Positions 1 through 7,521 of a stretch of 10,468 nucleotides of DNA are shown piece after piece; position 1 is the first letter of the stretch, and each line of letters starts with the position of its first letter. This DNA is from Cephalothrix spiralis (taxonomy: Eukaryota; Nemertea; Palaeonemertea; Archinemertea; Cephalotrichidae), in the NCBI GenBank assembly GCA_032353305.1, contig JAUCNG010403695.1, positions 1 through 10,468 on the forward strand, in the 5' to 3' direction. The notes under the pieces were generated by a model. That model did no database searches, had not been told where the DNA came from, and was given only the letters and a program-made list of their open reading frames with translations. The position numbers and the translations under genes were made by a program.

Positions 1-1441
1 TTGATATTATGCTCCCAAAACGGAGGTCCTGTGCCCCCTTAAAAATTTTCTTTTAAATTTTTTTTTGTAGAATTAGTAAATTTAGGTATTTTTTAGCACG
101 GTTACAAAAAAATTGTATCAAAATTACGATTTTTATTTTTCGAAATTTCATTTTCTTCGATTGGTTTTGGCCGAACAACAATTGGGCGATCGATAACGAA
201 TATTTTGATATAAGTTTCATGTTGCTATAGTTTTGATATTAATGAAAATAGTTGACTTAGATTCAAAATTTGTATCTTTCTCTCTCCTTTAAATGTTCGT
301 AATTAAATAATAAGCTGATATAATTATTGTGATGCTAGTCGAAAAGATCAATTTAAAATGAGCAATTAATGTAATATCATGTTTGTGAAAAATCGAATAG
401 CATATATGCATTGCATTGAGGACATCGCCTTCATCGAGTTTTCTTACTTTGCCATAAGAAAATGCCGCAAAAAATTAGTGAATGCTTCTATGATCTAGTG
501 TGAATAATATAATTTTAGTGCTAGAAATGTTCATGTTATTAGGATGATTTCTATGAATTTTGTTACATCTGATCACAAATAGAATATACACTACACGCGG
601 TGCATGCCAATGCTCATACAAATTTTTGAATACCGCTTTATATAAAAATAATTTAAAAATTAACCTTTCAGTCTTTCGTCAAATACAAAATAAATACGAA
701 AAAGGATTTTCTAAAGTCTCATTTTTTTCAGGAGTAGGCCTATTATGTTCATAAAAAAACAATGGATATTAGCTAAAAATTGCACCATAAATTTACACAT
801 TGGCTATAGTACACAATGACTGCATTGCGAAAATGGGAACAACATTTTTAATGCCATTTTCTAAATCACGTTACTTGAGACATTTTCCTCTACAAAATGG
901 TATATTATTCTAGGTGTCATTTTGGAGCTGTTTCAATGTATCTTTGATGTTTGAATGTCCGAGGGAGAAAATGTGTAGAAGAAAGTTACCAATCTATATA
1001 ACTGTGTACTAAAACTGATCCACAGAATTTCGTTTCGTGACATTTTATACACTTTCTTGTAATGTATGGCATCAAAAACGTTTTGCCAATTTTGCCATGC
1101 ATTTTGGGGAAAATGGCCTTGTTTTGAAGCGTAAATGTCTGAAGTCACGTGAATTAGCAAATGGCATCAAAATTTGTGTTCCATACAGCTATTGTGTACT
1201 GTAAAATTACAGGACATGTACGTATAAGCTAGGATGAAACCTTTAACCAGTTGACCTATCAAATTTTGTAATGTACATTTTTTTCAAACCACGAAGTTAT
1301 AATGTAGGCTACCGTAAATCTTATGTGAATCGGGACAGTGCACAGTGGTAAACTATATTTGGCATCAAAAAGTTGACAAAACAAATCAATATTTTGCATA
1401 CAGAAGTTTTTTGGTGCGATCAATGAAAATATTATTAATAA

Positions 1442-1449
1442 TGACGTCA
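1442..1449. promoter_or_regulatory. CRE-type palindrome TGACGTCA (1 of 3)
   Basis: This is an exact 8-bp match to the CREB/ATF consensus. It shares the extended word TGACGTCATAG with the site at 1642. No transcription unit is visible nearby, so function is only a possibility. Confidence 0.2.
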
Positions 1450-1641
1450 TAGATTTGTCACACTGGCCTCAAAAAATAATTAATTACGATAAGGAATTTT
1501 GAATACAAGTGTTTTAGTATGCGCTGATTTCACATATTGCACGGATCATTACATAATGACGTCGGAAACTTCGAGAAACTCAAGAAGTCCCAAATTTATT
1601 ATTAGTTTTGCACTCGATCTCTCATATTTACACGCTGAAAC

Positions 1642-1649
1642 TGACGTCA
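1642..1649. promoter_or_regulatory. CRE-type palindrome TGACGTCA (2 of 3)
   Basis: This exact CREB/ATF consensus is nested in a longer palindrome (GAAACTGACGTC...AGTTTC, 1636-1655). A near match TGACGTCG lies about 85 bp upstream. Confidence 0.2.
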
Positions 1650-2147
1650 TAGTTTCAATGATATCACTAATATTGTTTTCCTACGTATAATTTCAGTTAA
1701 ACAATAATTTTGCTTTAAAGTTCATAATTCATATTCTTTGTCAAGTTTTGTATAACTATATTTTTATTGTTTTTTCCCAAAGTTAAGTGTTTGAAGATCG
1801 CAAATTCATTGCATTTTTTATGACTTGCAACGAATATTCGAAGAATTCGTCATTGTCCTCAGAAAATAATTTCCCGGATATGTGCCTCCCAGGATATCTA
1901 TAGAATCGATATAAATTGTTTTTTCTTTTGTCATATTTTTCACTCTCAACCATATACCGAACCACGTTTGGTTAAGAGTAATGAATTCAAATCGACAATA
2001 CTATTTATCACGGAAAAGCGAAGCGCGTATTAATCCGGGTAAATAAATTCTGAGAAAGTAGTACATGTATTTAGTGTCACCTACTTGCAAAAATATGAGA
2101 CATCAAAAAATAATTGATCACAAACCACACCTCCAATAATTTATATC

Positions 2148-2514
2148 ATCTGTATGTGTGTACATTTCCATGAAAACCAACCCGGCCCGGACATTATTCC
2201 GAGAAATATGACGCCAAAGTTTGTGAATAATGTTTCACTATAACTGTCATAAAATCGTAAACATTGTATCTTTCGTTGGCTGTAAAATCTGTCCAAGTAC
2301 GATAGGAAATAAATAAAAACAGTTTTGGAATGCAGAGAGTGCCCCCTTTCCCCTTATGGGATTAATTTGATTTTCAAATTTGTTATTTTCGTGCAAAAAG
2401 TGCAAAAATTTTTGGAATTTTCTCCTCTTCCTTGTGATACCAATAACTCAATTTAGAAAATTGAGACCTAAGGGTTAGTTTTCATGGAAATGTACACATA
2501 TATTTGGTACAGAT
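2148..2514. mobile_element. Fold-back element candidate with 31-bp inverted arms
   Basis: The arm at 2153-2183 (core GTACATTTCCATGAAAAC) is the inverted complement of 2472-2502, with two mismatches over 31 bp. An outer ATCTGTA at 2148-2154 is matched inverted at 2508-2514 after a small insertion in the right arm. About 288 bp separates the arms. No target duplication or transposase is visible, so this may be a decayed MITE or a fold-back repeat. Confidence 0.5.
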
Positions 2515-2728
2515 TCATCTACCAGATCCATGAGATCTAGAAAAATGAGTCAATTTATAATAACCTCTGTAATAGAAGAAGTTTTCATAGCGAGTTCCAC
2601 ATTTAAGGATCACAAAGATCAATATTAACACACATAGTAAATTCAGTGTCAACTCCTCCTATACTTTCTATAAAATATATAAGGCCCTGTATCTATTGTA
2701 TCCTATTTGCGCTAAATAGGACTATTAA

Positions 2729-2736
2729 TGACGTCA
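2729..2736. promoter_or_regulatory. CRE-type palindrome TGACGTCA (3 of 3)
   Basis: This exact CREB/ATF consensus lies about 470 bp beyond the channel stop codon. It is isolated from the other two. Confidence 0.15.
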
Positions 2737-3100
2737 AGGGCCGTAAACTTGTTTGATTAGGGAGTATATATCGGACAGGGAACCGGTGCAAATATAGCTT
2801 TTTACTGCCTACAACTAGTCCATCGCGATCGGAAAGGGCAAAATAACTTTGTATTGTGTATATTAAGGAGCTTTAACGGCTAACATTAACCCAATTATTA
2901 TTGACACAATAACATCGGATTTCGTTTTCATTGTTAGTTATATAAACAAATCTAACTGGATTATAGCCTACCTCTAATATTGAAATGGTCGCTCGCACTT
3001 AATGTATCAAAAACATGCATGCATCTTTAATTGCATTAATTGCATTAATTAGATCATATTAAAAGTTTTTTAAACAGATACATAATAAATTTATAACCTG

Positions 3101-3122
3101 TTTTTTTTTCTATCAATTTATG
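3101..3122 (-). terminator. Possible poly(A) region or poly(A) remnant
   Basis: On the minus strand, 82 bp after the stop, CATAAA (3122-3117) is followed by an A9 run (3109-3101). No AATAAA occurs on the minus strand between about 2520 and the stop. A second weak candidate is ATTAAA at 3031-3026. CATAAA is a rare signal variant. The A run could also be the trace of a retrotransposed message. Confidence 0.2.
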
Positions 3123-3203
3123 TTAAATAAAAGTCAGTTGACACTTATTTTGACTGTCTTGGATTATTATGACAAGAAAAAATGCAGAATAGACCTAACT
3201 GGT

Positions 3204-6200
3204 CTATTTAAAGGAAAGTATTTTAAATCCTTCTCCTTCCCCGAGTTCAGCTACTAGCATTTTTTTTTGGGAAAGTCTAAGCACACCTCTTATATTATAC
3301 CAATTAATACCATCTATTTTATTAATGTGGAATTGGTGTTCAAGATCACAATTAAAGACAACTATACCGCTTCCTCCAAATACATAGACATTACCATCAG
3401 TATCTTCCACTATGCTATTTTTGTACTCAAGATATGGAGAGTTTACTATACTGTTTTTTGTAATCAGTTGGAATTTACCATCGATGTTCTTTACTAAAGC
3501 TATCCACTGGTTTGTTATCGTGTGCCATAATACGGCAAAGGGCTCAATTCCTGCACTAAATTCATCAATGAATGTTTGACTACCGTTTAAAGTGTATGTT
3601 TTAATTCCAGTTCTTAATCCAACGTTGTGTGTGGACACAAACGAGCCATTTGGTATCATAGCAATTTTACTATATTCTATTATATTGTCAATGTCAAACA
3701 TGTGATTCATGTATTTATCGTAAATGGAAAATGTCGACATTTTTACTAATATTATGAAATCTTTTCCAACAGTCATGTCAGATGCCCAGGGAATATCATG
3801 CACACTCTCCCGACCGTCTTTATACCGTATATGTAAATTATAGAGGAATAAAGTAAATATATTTCCATTTCCATCTGTAGTCATGTCCCTGAGATATTTA
3901 ATATGCAAAAGCCCAACTAAATGACGATGCATTGTTTCTATTTTCGAAATGCTATTATTTGTGAATGATTTATCACTAGAACAATTTTGTACATAGTGAT
4001 AGTGAGTTTCGTTAAATTGACCAACTTTCGCGTTTGGATATGTTTTCAGGATATAAACACTGCTTATTGAAATTATTGTAACTACGACAATTATAACAAC
4101 AATCACGAAACCTAATTTTATTACCTGGGATCGATTTGTGCTGAATCTTACTTTTGATGTATCTAGTTTTATTCGCATCTTTGTGCAGAAAAAGTAAATG
4201 GTTTCAATAAACGTCAGAATAGATGCCCCAATGAATAATCCAGCGGCGCCCCCTATGTCACATAGGAGGGCGAACCAACTATATGCGTACTGCATATTTA
4301 GTATTTCTGCTGTTAAGTCTTGATAGTTCAATTGAACGACTGTGATACCTGATCGAACGTGTGCATTTGTACCTTGAACGTTATCATCAATTGTATGATT
4401 CAACTTAATTATCGCATCTTTAAATCCGTTAAACAAATTATGGATTGTTTCAATAAAATCCACTTTATTGACATTAGTTCGAAATTTCCAAATTACGCCG
4501 CATATTCCTTCGCCACCGTCGCAAATCACTCCAGCATGAGCATTACTCTCGTGTTGACCACGTAAGCACTCTTGTAGTCGCGAATCATTCGCTTGGCATT
4601 GAGCATTATGAGTATTATTAATAGTAGCTGGACCGAAAGAGTTAGAAGTACCTGTATCGAAGCCAATCTGCTTACATAAGAGTTCTGCTGCATTTTGTTC
4701 GAATGTTTGGTTTGATATTGCTGTCCAACGATCCTGTTTTAACACTTCGACCGTACCTCTATATGAAGAGTCCCTATTTGTTAAACGAATTGACCTGGAA
4801 TCTTTTATGCAAATGCGTATAGCATTGCATTTTACAGGGCTAACCTTGGTTGAAAAGATATTCGAAATCGCACATATGATGTTCTGTTTTTCATGTTTCG
4901 GTAAATAACGACAATAATTCGATGCAGAACTAAATGTTTCGTTGTTTAAATCGTCCTCTGAAATGATTCCTGCCCATTTCAAACACGGGTATTGAAACCC
5001 ATCATACTCCACATAATTTGTACGGCCCCGGAAATATTGTTCATTATTTTTTCGGTAACACGTTAAATCAGGTTCTTCTTCATAAGGGGCAAACAAAATG
5101 TCATATTTTTTCTCAGGAACATTTATATAAGTTTGTTCTTCTAATCTAGTGCAAAAATCCGGATCTAATTCAAATAATAGATTTGCAATGCTAGCCATTG
5201 ATCGTCTTAAATGTTCAATGGAACCAATTATCGATCCTAATTTCGTATTCCATTTATACTTATTTAAAACATTTATCCATGCTACTTCCAAATTTTTAAG
5301 TGGTACTGTAAGTCCTAGGACTGTATTCATAAGTTTATTTTGAAGGCTGATTAAAAATGTATCCCAATCCAAGATATCGTTTAAACTTTGAGTTAAATCA
5401 ATGAGTGTAACAATGTCTCTTCTTATAGTTGAATTATCTTGACAGGAGTTAAAGATTGATTTAAATTGTTCCAACTGAACATCGATAAAAGTTGCATTAA
5501 CAGTTTTTGCTCTGAAGTATTCGGATAAAAGACCTAATACCTTTGATGTATGACCAAGAAACAATTTTATAGCATTTTTTATCTTGTTAGTTTCGAAATG
5601 TTTCTGGTTTGTTGTCAGAGAAGGCTTAGCCTTAATGGCCCTTTTCACATATTCATCTCGAACCATGGAAAGGGAGGTTGATGTGGTATACTGCGTCTTG
5701 TTGCATGATTCGGGACATTCTTCATTAGTTTGACATCTATCAATCGTACTATCTTCACAAATTGGAATAAAACAATATTCCCAGTTTGCTTTACGTTGCT
5801 TAATGTCATAATCATGTGCCAAAAAGCACCAAGGCTTTTCCGTGGATGGCCAAGAAGGGTTCCGGCAGTAATTTTTTTCTAGTCTCACTAAAGGATCAGT
5901 TTGGGTAAAATTAGCTCTGTTCCACGGCTTACATTCATAATTGTGCTCTGTTACATTTATTCTTCCTTTGTATTCTCGACCGTTAAAAGACATTCGACAG
6001 TCAATATTGGGCTGTCCGTCATACTTCCGCATTGATTGATCATTTTCTCCGCAACTCTGTCTATTAATTTCAGCTTGAATTAAACCAATGTCATTTTCTG
6101 CGATGAAAAAATTTTGTTCGTCTTGATTTAATAATTCAAGATTTATTTTCGGTTGTGAAATAATATCACCGTACAGTGTAAACATTTTGTAACTTGAAAC

Positions 6201-7442
6201 GATGATCAGATCATTTTTAAGCGGGAAATAATTGTAAAACACATCTAATCTGGGGGTAATGAGAATTTTAACATTTGGCAAATTTGAAATAATTTGTAAA
6301 GTCACATTCAAAGCTGTTAAATCATTTTTAATATCGGTGTTATTTAGCAGACTAAATGTTATGTTCGTTTCGATTTTATTAGTTCCTAAATCAATAAGAA
6401 TGTCTTGCCTAATCTTTCGCGCATGCTCATCGATAGACTGGTTCCCAATGTTATCAATTATAAACAGTACTCTTTTCACGAAACATTTAATGTTAGTTTG
6501 ATCATTTTTATCCATTGTATACGGACATTCGCCATTCACAGCACAAAACATTTTGTTTGGTACAATGTTGCGCAAGCCGGCTAATTGATAAGGTGTACAG
6601 TGGCATAATTGATTGATAATCTTGATCTTACATTCATCTTCGCATGCTCTCTTCGAATACTTTATGTACTTATCTAGTTTCCTGATACCACATTTTTTAC
6701 TGTCTGACAACAAAGACACGATTTTTTTCTTAATAAAAACTCTATTTACCTTACCCTTGGTTAATGGAAATCCAAAATCAATCACACGAGGCTGAGATCC
6801 ACGCACATAGACAAGTATCTGGTACTCCTTTTCATGATCAGCATTCCTTGAAGTTGAATCAAGGAATAACGTTATTCCTTTGTCAGGATCGGTATCGCTT
6901 ACACTTAAGACACGACTAGAATCATCATTGATCACCAGGCAAGTACCATACTCTGATAAAATTATTTCGGTACGATTACTTATATCTGTTTCATTTAGTC
7001 CGAATGTTCCAATAATTAAAAGATCTTTAACTTCATATGCCCAATGCTTCACAGTTTCGACAGGAATGGCATGCTGCTTTGTACCATTATAATGTACTGG
7101 ATTATATGTATAGTTAATACACACAGCAATAGCTGGTAATGCCAAGCTTTGACCCTTACCAAACCCAATATCAACACTAGTTGGCGTTGATAGATAATGT
7201 TTTATTCTATCACTACATTGATAACAATAAATTCCTAATGCTCCACAAATAATAAATATAAGAAAAATCCTCCCTAATCCACTAGACTTTGAAATATAAC
7301 GAATTCCATGCAATGTGCTCTCGTCAGCATATTCCGACAGATGTTCCGAAATACTCTTATCTGGTTCTAAGGCATCTTGATTTGGATCTTCCTCAATATC
7401 TGGAACTTCCTCCCGACCTGGAGCTTCCTCCAGCTCATACAT
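3204..7442 (-). CDS. DEG/ENaC-family channel subunit with kringle x2, SRCR, third TM and C-terminal beta-propeller
   Basis: This is a 1412-aa intact frame ending in TAG. Domains in order (residues): acidic cytoplasmic N-terminus with EExPxx repeats (5-22); HG motif (45-46); TM1 (about 58-77); LPAIAVC (102-108); cysteine-rich segment (251-306); kringle 1 (482-562); palm motif C-x4-CPESC-NKTQY (570-585); helical stretch (about 612-760); kringle 2 (795-878); SRCR (884-981); pre-TM2 strand (1033-1043); TM2 with LLCDIGG and GAS (1059-1080); basic loop; TM3 (about 1109-1131); propeller-like region (about 1175-1412). ENaC/ASIC/degenerin subunits are usually about 500-900 aa, form trimeric Na+ channels at the plasma membrane, and have two TMs. 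About 23 N-glycosylation sequons fall in predicted extracellular parts. The start is chosen because A is at -3 and an in-frame TAA lies at 7467-7469. Family membership is firm. Conductance, ligand and any intron structure are unknown. Confidence 0.93.
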   Translation of the reverse strand: MYELEEAPGREEVPDIEEDPNQDALEPDKSISEHLSEYADESTLHGIRYISKSSGLGRIFLIFIICGALGIYCYQCSDRIKHYLSTPTSVDIGFGKGQSLALPAIAVCINYTYNPVHYNGTKQHAIPVETVKHWAYEVKDLLIIGTFGLNETDISNRTEIILSEYGTCLVINDDSSRVLSVSDTDPDKGITLFLDSTSRNADHEKEYQILVYVRGSQPRVIDFGFPLTKGKVNRVFIKKKIVSLLSDSKKCGIRKLDKYIKYSKRACEDECKIKIINQLCHCTPYQLAGLRNIVPNKMFCAVNGECPYTMDKNDQTNIKCFVKRVLFIIDNIGNQSIDEHARKIRQDILIDLGTNKIETNITFSLLNNTDIKNDLTALNVTLQIISNLPNVKILITPRLDVFYNYFPLKNDLIIVSSYKMFTLYGDIISQPKINLELLNQDEQNFFIAENDIGLIQAEINRQSCGENDQSMRKYDGQPNIDCRMSFNGREYKGRINVTEHNYECKPWNRANFTQTDPLVRLEKNYCRNPSWPSTEKPWCFLAHDYDIKQRKANWEYCFIPICEDSTIDRCQTNEECPESCNKTQYTTSTSLSMVRDEYVKRAIKAKPSLTTNQKHFETNKIKNAIKLFLGHTSKVLGLLSEYFRAKTVNATFIDVQLEQFKSIFNSCQDNSTIRRDIVTLIDLTQSLNDILDWDTFLISLQNKLMNTVLGLTVPLKNLEVAWINVLNKYKWNTKLGSIIGSIEHLRRSMASIANLLFELDPDFCTRLEEQTYINVPEKKYDILFAPYEEEPDLTCYRKNNEQYFRGRTNYVEYDGFQYPCLKWAGIISEDDLNNETFSSASNYCRYLPKHEKQNIICAISNIFSTKVSPVKCNAIRICIKDSRSIRLTNRDSSYRGTVEVLKQDRWTAISNQTFEQNAAELLCKQIGFDTGTSNSFGPATINNTHNAQCQANDSRLQECLRGQHESNAHAGVICDGGEGICGVIWKFRTNVNKVDFIETIHNLFNGFKDAIIKLNHTIDDNVQGTNAHVRSGITVVQLNYQDLTAEILNMQYAYSWFALLCDIGGAAGLFIGASILTFIETIYFFCTKMRIKLDTSKVRFSTNRSQVIKLGFVIVVIIVVVTIISISSVYILKTYPNAKVGQFNETHYHYVQNCSSDKSFTNNSISKIETMHRHLVGLLHIKYLRDMTTDGNGNIFTLFLYNLHIRYKDGRESVHDIPWASDMTVGKDFIILVKMSTFSIYDKYMNHMFDIDNIIEYSKIAMIPNGSFVSTHNVGLRTGIKTYTLNGSQTFIDEFSAGIEPFAVLWHTITNQWIALVKNIDGKFQLITKNSIVNSPYLEYKNSIVEDTDGNVYVFGGSGIVVFNCDLEHQFHINKIDGINWYNIRGVLRLSQKKMLVAELGEGEGFKILSFK
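3207..3920 (-). other. C-terminal beta-propeller-like ectodomain
   Basis: Residues 1175-1412 can be read as six units of about 40 residues, each a run of alternating short hydrophobic strands. The clearest are MTTDGNGNIFTLFL (from 1187), VKNIDGKFQLIT (from 1317) and VEDTDGNVYVFGGSGIVVF (from 1345). The D-G-N-x-(Y/F) turn before a strand is typical of NHL/SMP-30-like six-bladed propellers. Cysteines are almost absent here, unlike in the other modules. The fold call is by eye and needs structure prediction. The propeller class is not settled. Confidence 0.55.
4047..4118 (-). other. Extra (third) transmembrane helix
   Basis: After TM2 comes a loop of about 24 residues carrying seven Lys/Arg, as expected for a cytoplasmic loop. 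A strongly hydrophobic stretch follows (about 1109-1131: LGFVIVVIIVVVTIISISS). Standard family members have only two TMs and a cytoplasmic C-terminus. Five sequons occur after this helix (N1144, N1153, N1162, N1265, N1286), which is consistent with the remaining 280 residues being extracellular. Confidence 0.8.
4188..4286 (-). other. DEG/ENaC TM2 and selectivity filter
   Basis: Residues 1053-1085 contain WFALLCDIGGAAGLFIGAS followed by ILTFIE. The GAS triplet (1072-1074) is the ion-selectivity filter of this family. The preceding Asp (D1062) matches the conserved pore-entrance Asp seen in ASIC channels. The upstream strand ITVVQLNYQDL (1033-1043) is the usual lead-in to TM2. The filter is unmutated, so a working pore is plausible. 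Confidence 0.92.
4500..4793 (-). other. SRCR domain with a missing disulfide pair
   Basis: Residues 884-981 follow the SRCR pattern: SIRLTN, YRGTVEVL, RWTAIS (family WGTVC), AAELLCKQIGF (family VCRQLG), QCQANDSRLQEC (family C.G.E..L..C) and HAGVIC. The cysteines present are C923, C949, C959, C974 and a trailing C981. SRCR domains are extracellular binding modules of scavenger and immune receptors. The canonical Cys in WGTVC and its partner just before the final strand are both absent. This looks like paired loss of one disulfide, not random decay. Confidence 0.85.
4809..5060 (-). other. Kringle domain 2 (degenerate)
   Basis: Residues 795-878 keep six cysteines at kringle spacing: C795 (TCYRK), C820 (YPCLKW), C844 (NYCRYLP), C857, C872 and C878. 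The YFRG turn and the NYCR motif are preserved. The usual PWCF has become IICA and WEYC has become VKCN, so both core Trp residues are gone. The disulfide frame is probably kept while the ligand pocket is changed. The assignment rests on cysteine order and the two surviving motifs, so it is less certain than kringle 1. Confidence 0.75.
5163..5609 (-). other. Predicted helical insertion between palm motif and kringle 2
   Basis: Residues 612-760 lack cysteines except C667 and show amphipathic helical spacing, for example KNAIKLFLGHTSKVLGLLSEYF and LRRSMASIANLLFELD. No family is recognised. The stretch sits where the ectodomain of ordinary DEG/ENaC proteins is short, so it is extra sequence. It could be a stalk that positions the kringle and SRCR modules. 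Confidence 0.45.
5673..5735 (-). other. DEG/ENaC palm cysteine motif
   Basis: Residues 570-590 read C-QTNEE-CPESC-NKTQY and continue into a Ser/Thr-rich strand. This matches the family pattern CxCPxPC....Y....S that normally follows the thumb and precedes the last palm strands. It shows that the channel ectodomain resumes after kringle 1, so the kringle is an insertion and not a neighbouring gene. Confidence 0.8.
5757..5999 (-). other. Kringle domain 1 (canonical)
   Basis: Residues 482-562 have all six kringle cysteines in the expected order: C482, C504 (ECKPW), C526 (NYCRNP), C539 (PWCF), C557 (WEYC) and C562. The YKG turn and the Trp residues of PWCF and WEYC are kept, so the fold is very likely intact. 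The length of 81 residues is normal for a kringle. Kringles are extracellular ligand-binding modules of proteases and receptors. Here the module is inserted in the channel ectodomain just before the palm cysteine motif. Whether it binds lysine-like ligands cannot be judged without modelling. Confidence 0.92.
7212..7310 (-). other. DEG/ENaC N-terminal gate motif and TM1
   Basis: Residues 45-77 contain STLHGIRYI followed by the hydrophobic helix IFLIFIICGALGIYCY. The His-Gly pair just before TM1 is the conserved gating element of ENaC, ASIC and degenerin channels. The segment after TM1 (LALPAIAVCINYTYN, from residue 100) matches the family's conserved stretch at the start of the ectodomain. This fixes the N-terminus in the cytoplasm. 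Confidence 0.9.
7377..7430 (-). repeat. 18-bp coding minisatellite, three units
   Basis: Three tandem 18-bp units encode EEAPGR, EEVPDI and EEDPNQ (residues 5-22). Each has the form GAGGAA-nnT-CCA followed by two variable codons. The result is an acidic, proline-spaced cytoplasmic tail just after the start codon. Copy number may vary between alleles. Confidence 0.75.
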
Positions 7443-7514
7443 TGTGCACCGTTGTCCAACTGATCCTTAATGATTATGTTTTTATTACCCATTTAGGAAA
7501 AGTGAAATAATCAA

Positions 7515-7521
7515 TTTTATA
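7515..7521 (-). promoter_or_regulatory. TATA box candidate for the channel gene
   Basis: TATAAAA on the minus strand lies 73 bp upstream of the ATG. A start site about 30 bp downstream of it would give a 5' leader of about 45 nt. The local sequence is AT-rich, so a chance match is possible, and no initiator was identified. Confidence 0.3.

Larger units (their letters stand above)
1..2147. other. Non-coding stretch, no supported gene
   Basis: Only short, low-complexity reading frames occur here, and none resembles a known protein. Visible structure is limited to the word TGGCATCAAAA at 1067, 1162 and 1360, the word TTGTAATGTA at 1058 and 1266, and two CRE-type palindromes. A minus-strand frame of about 56 codons ending at 1783, followed by AATAAA about 20 bp after its stop, is the only marginal coding candidate. 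Confidence 0.6.

Noticed and set aside
1783-1965. Minus-strand frame of about 60 codons with charged composition and AATAAA soon after its stop
   Set aside because: Its first codon is GTG and the first ATG is four codons later. No splice site or known motif supports it, and AATAAA is common in AT-rich DNA. It is left as a marginal candidate only.
3015-3051. GCAT and ATTGCATTA short repeats downstream of the gene
   Set aside because: They are too short and low in complexity to call more than simple sequence.
3267-7092. Plus-strand frames of 60-80 codons inside 3204-7442
   Set aside because: They are antisense shadows of the long channel frame.
3204-7442. Reading the channel frame as a pseudogene or an assembly fusion of separate genes
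   Set aside because: There is no stop or frameshift in 1412 codons. The family motifs before and after each inserted module are intact and in the right order, which fits a real insertion architecture better.
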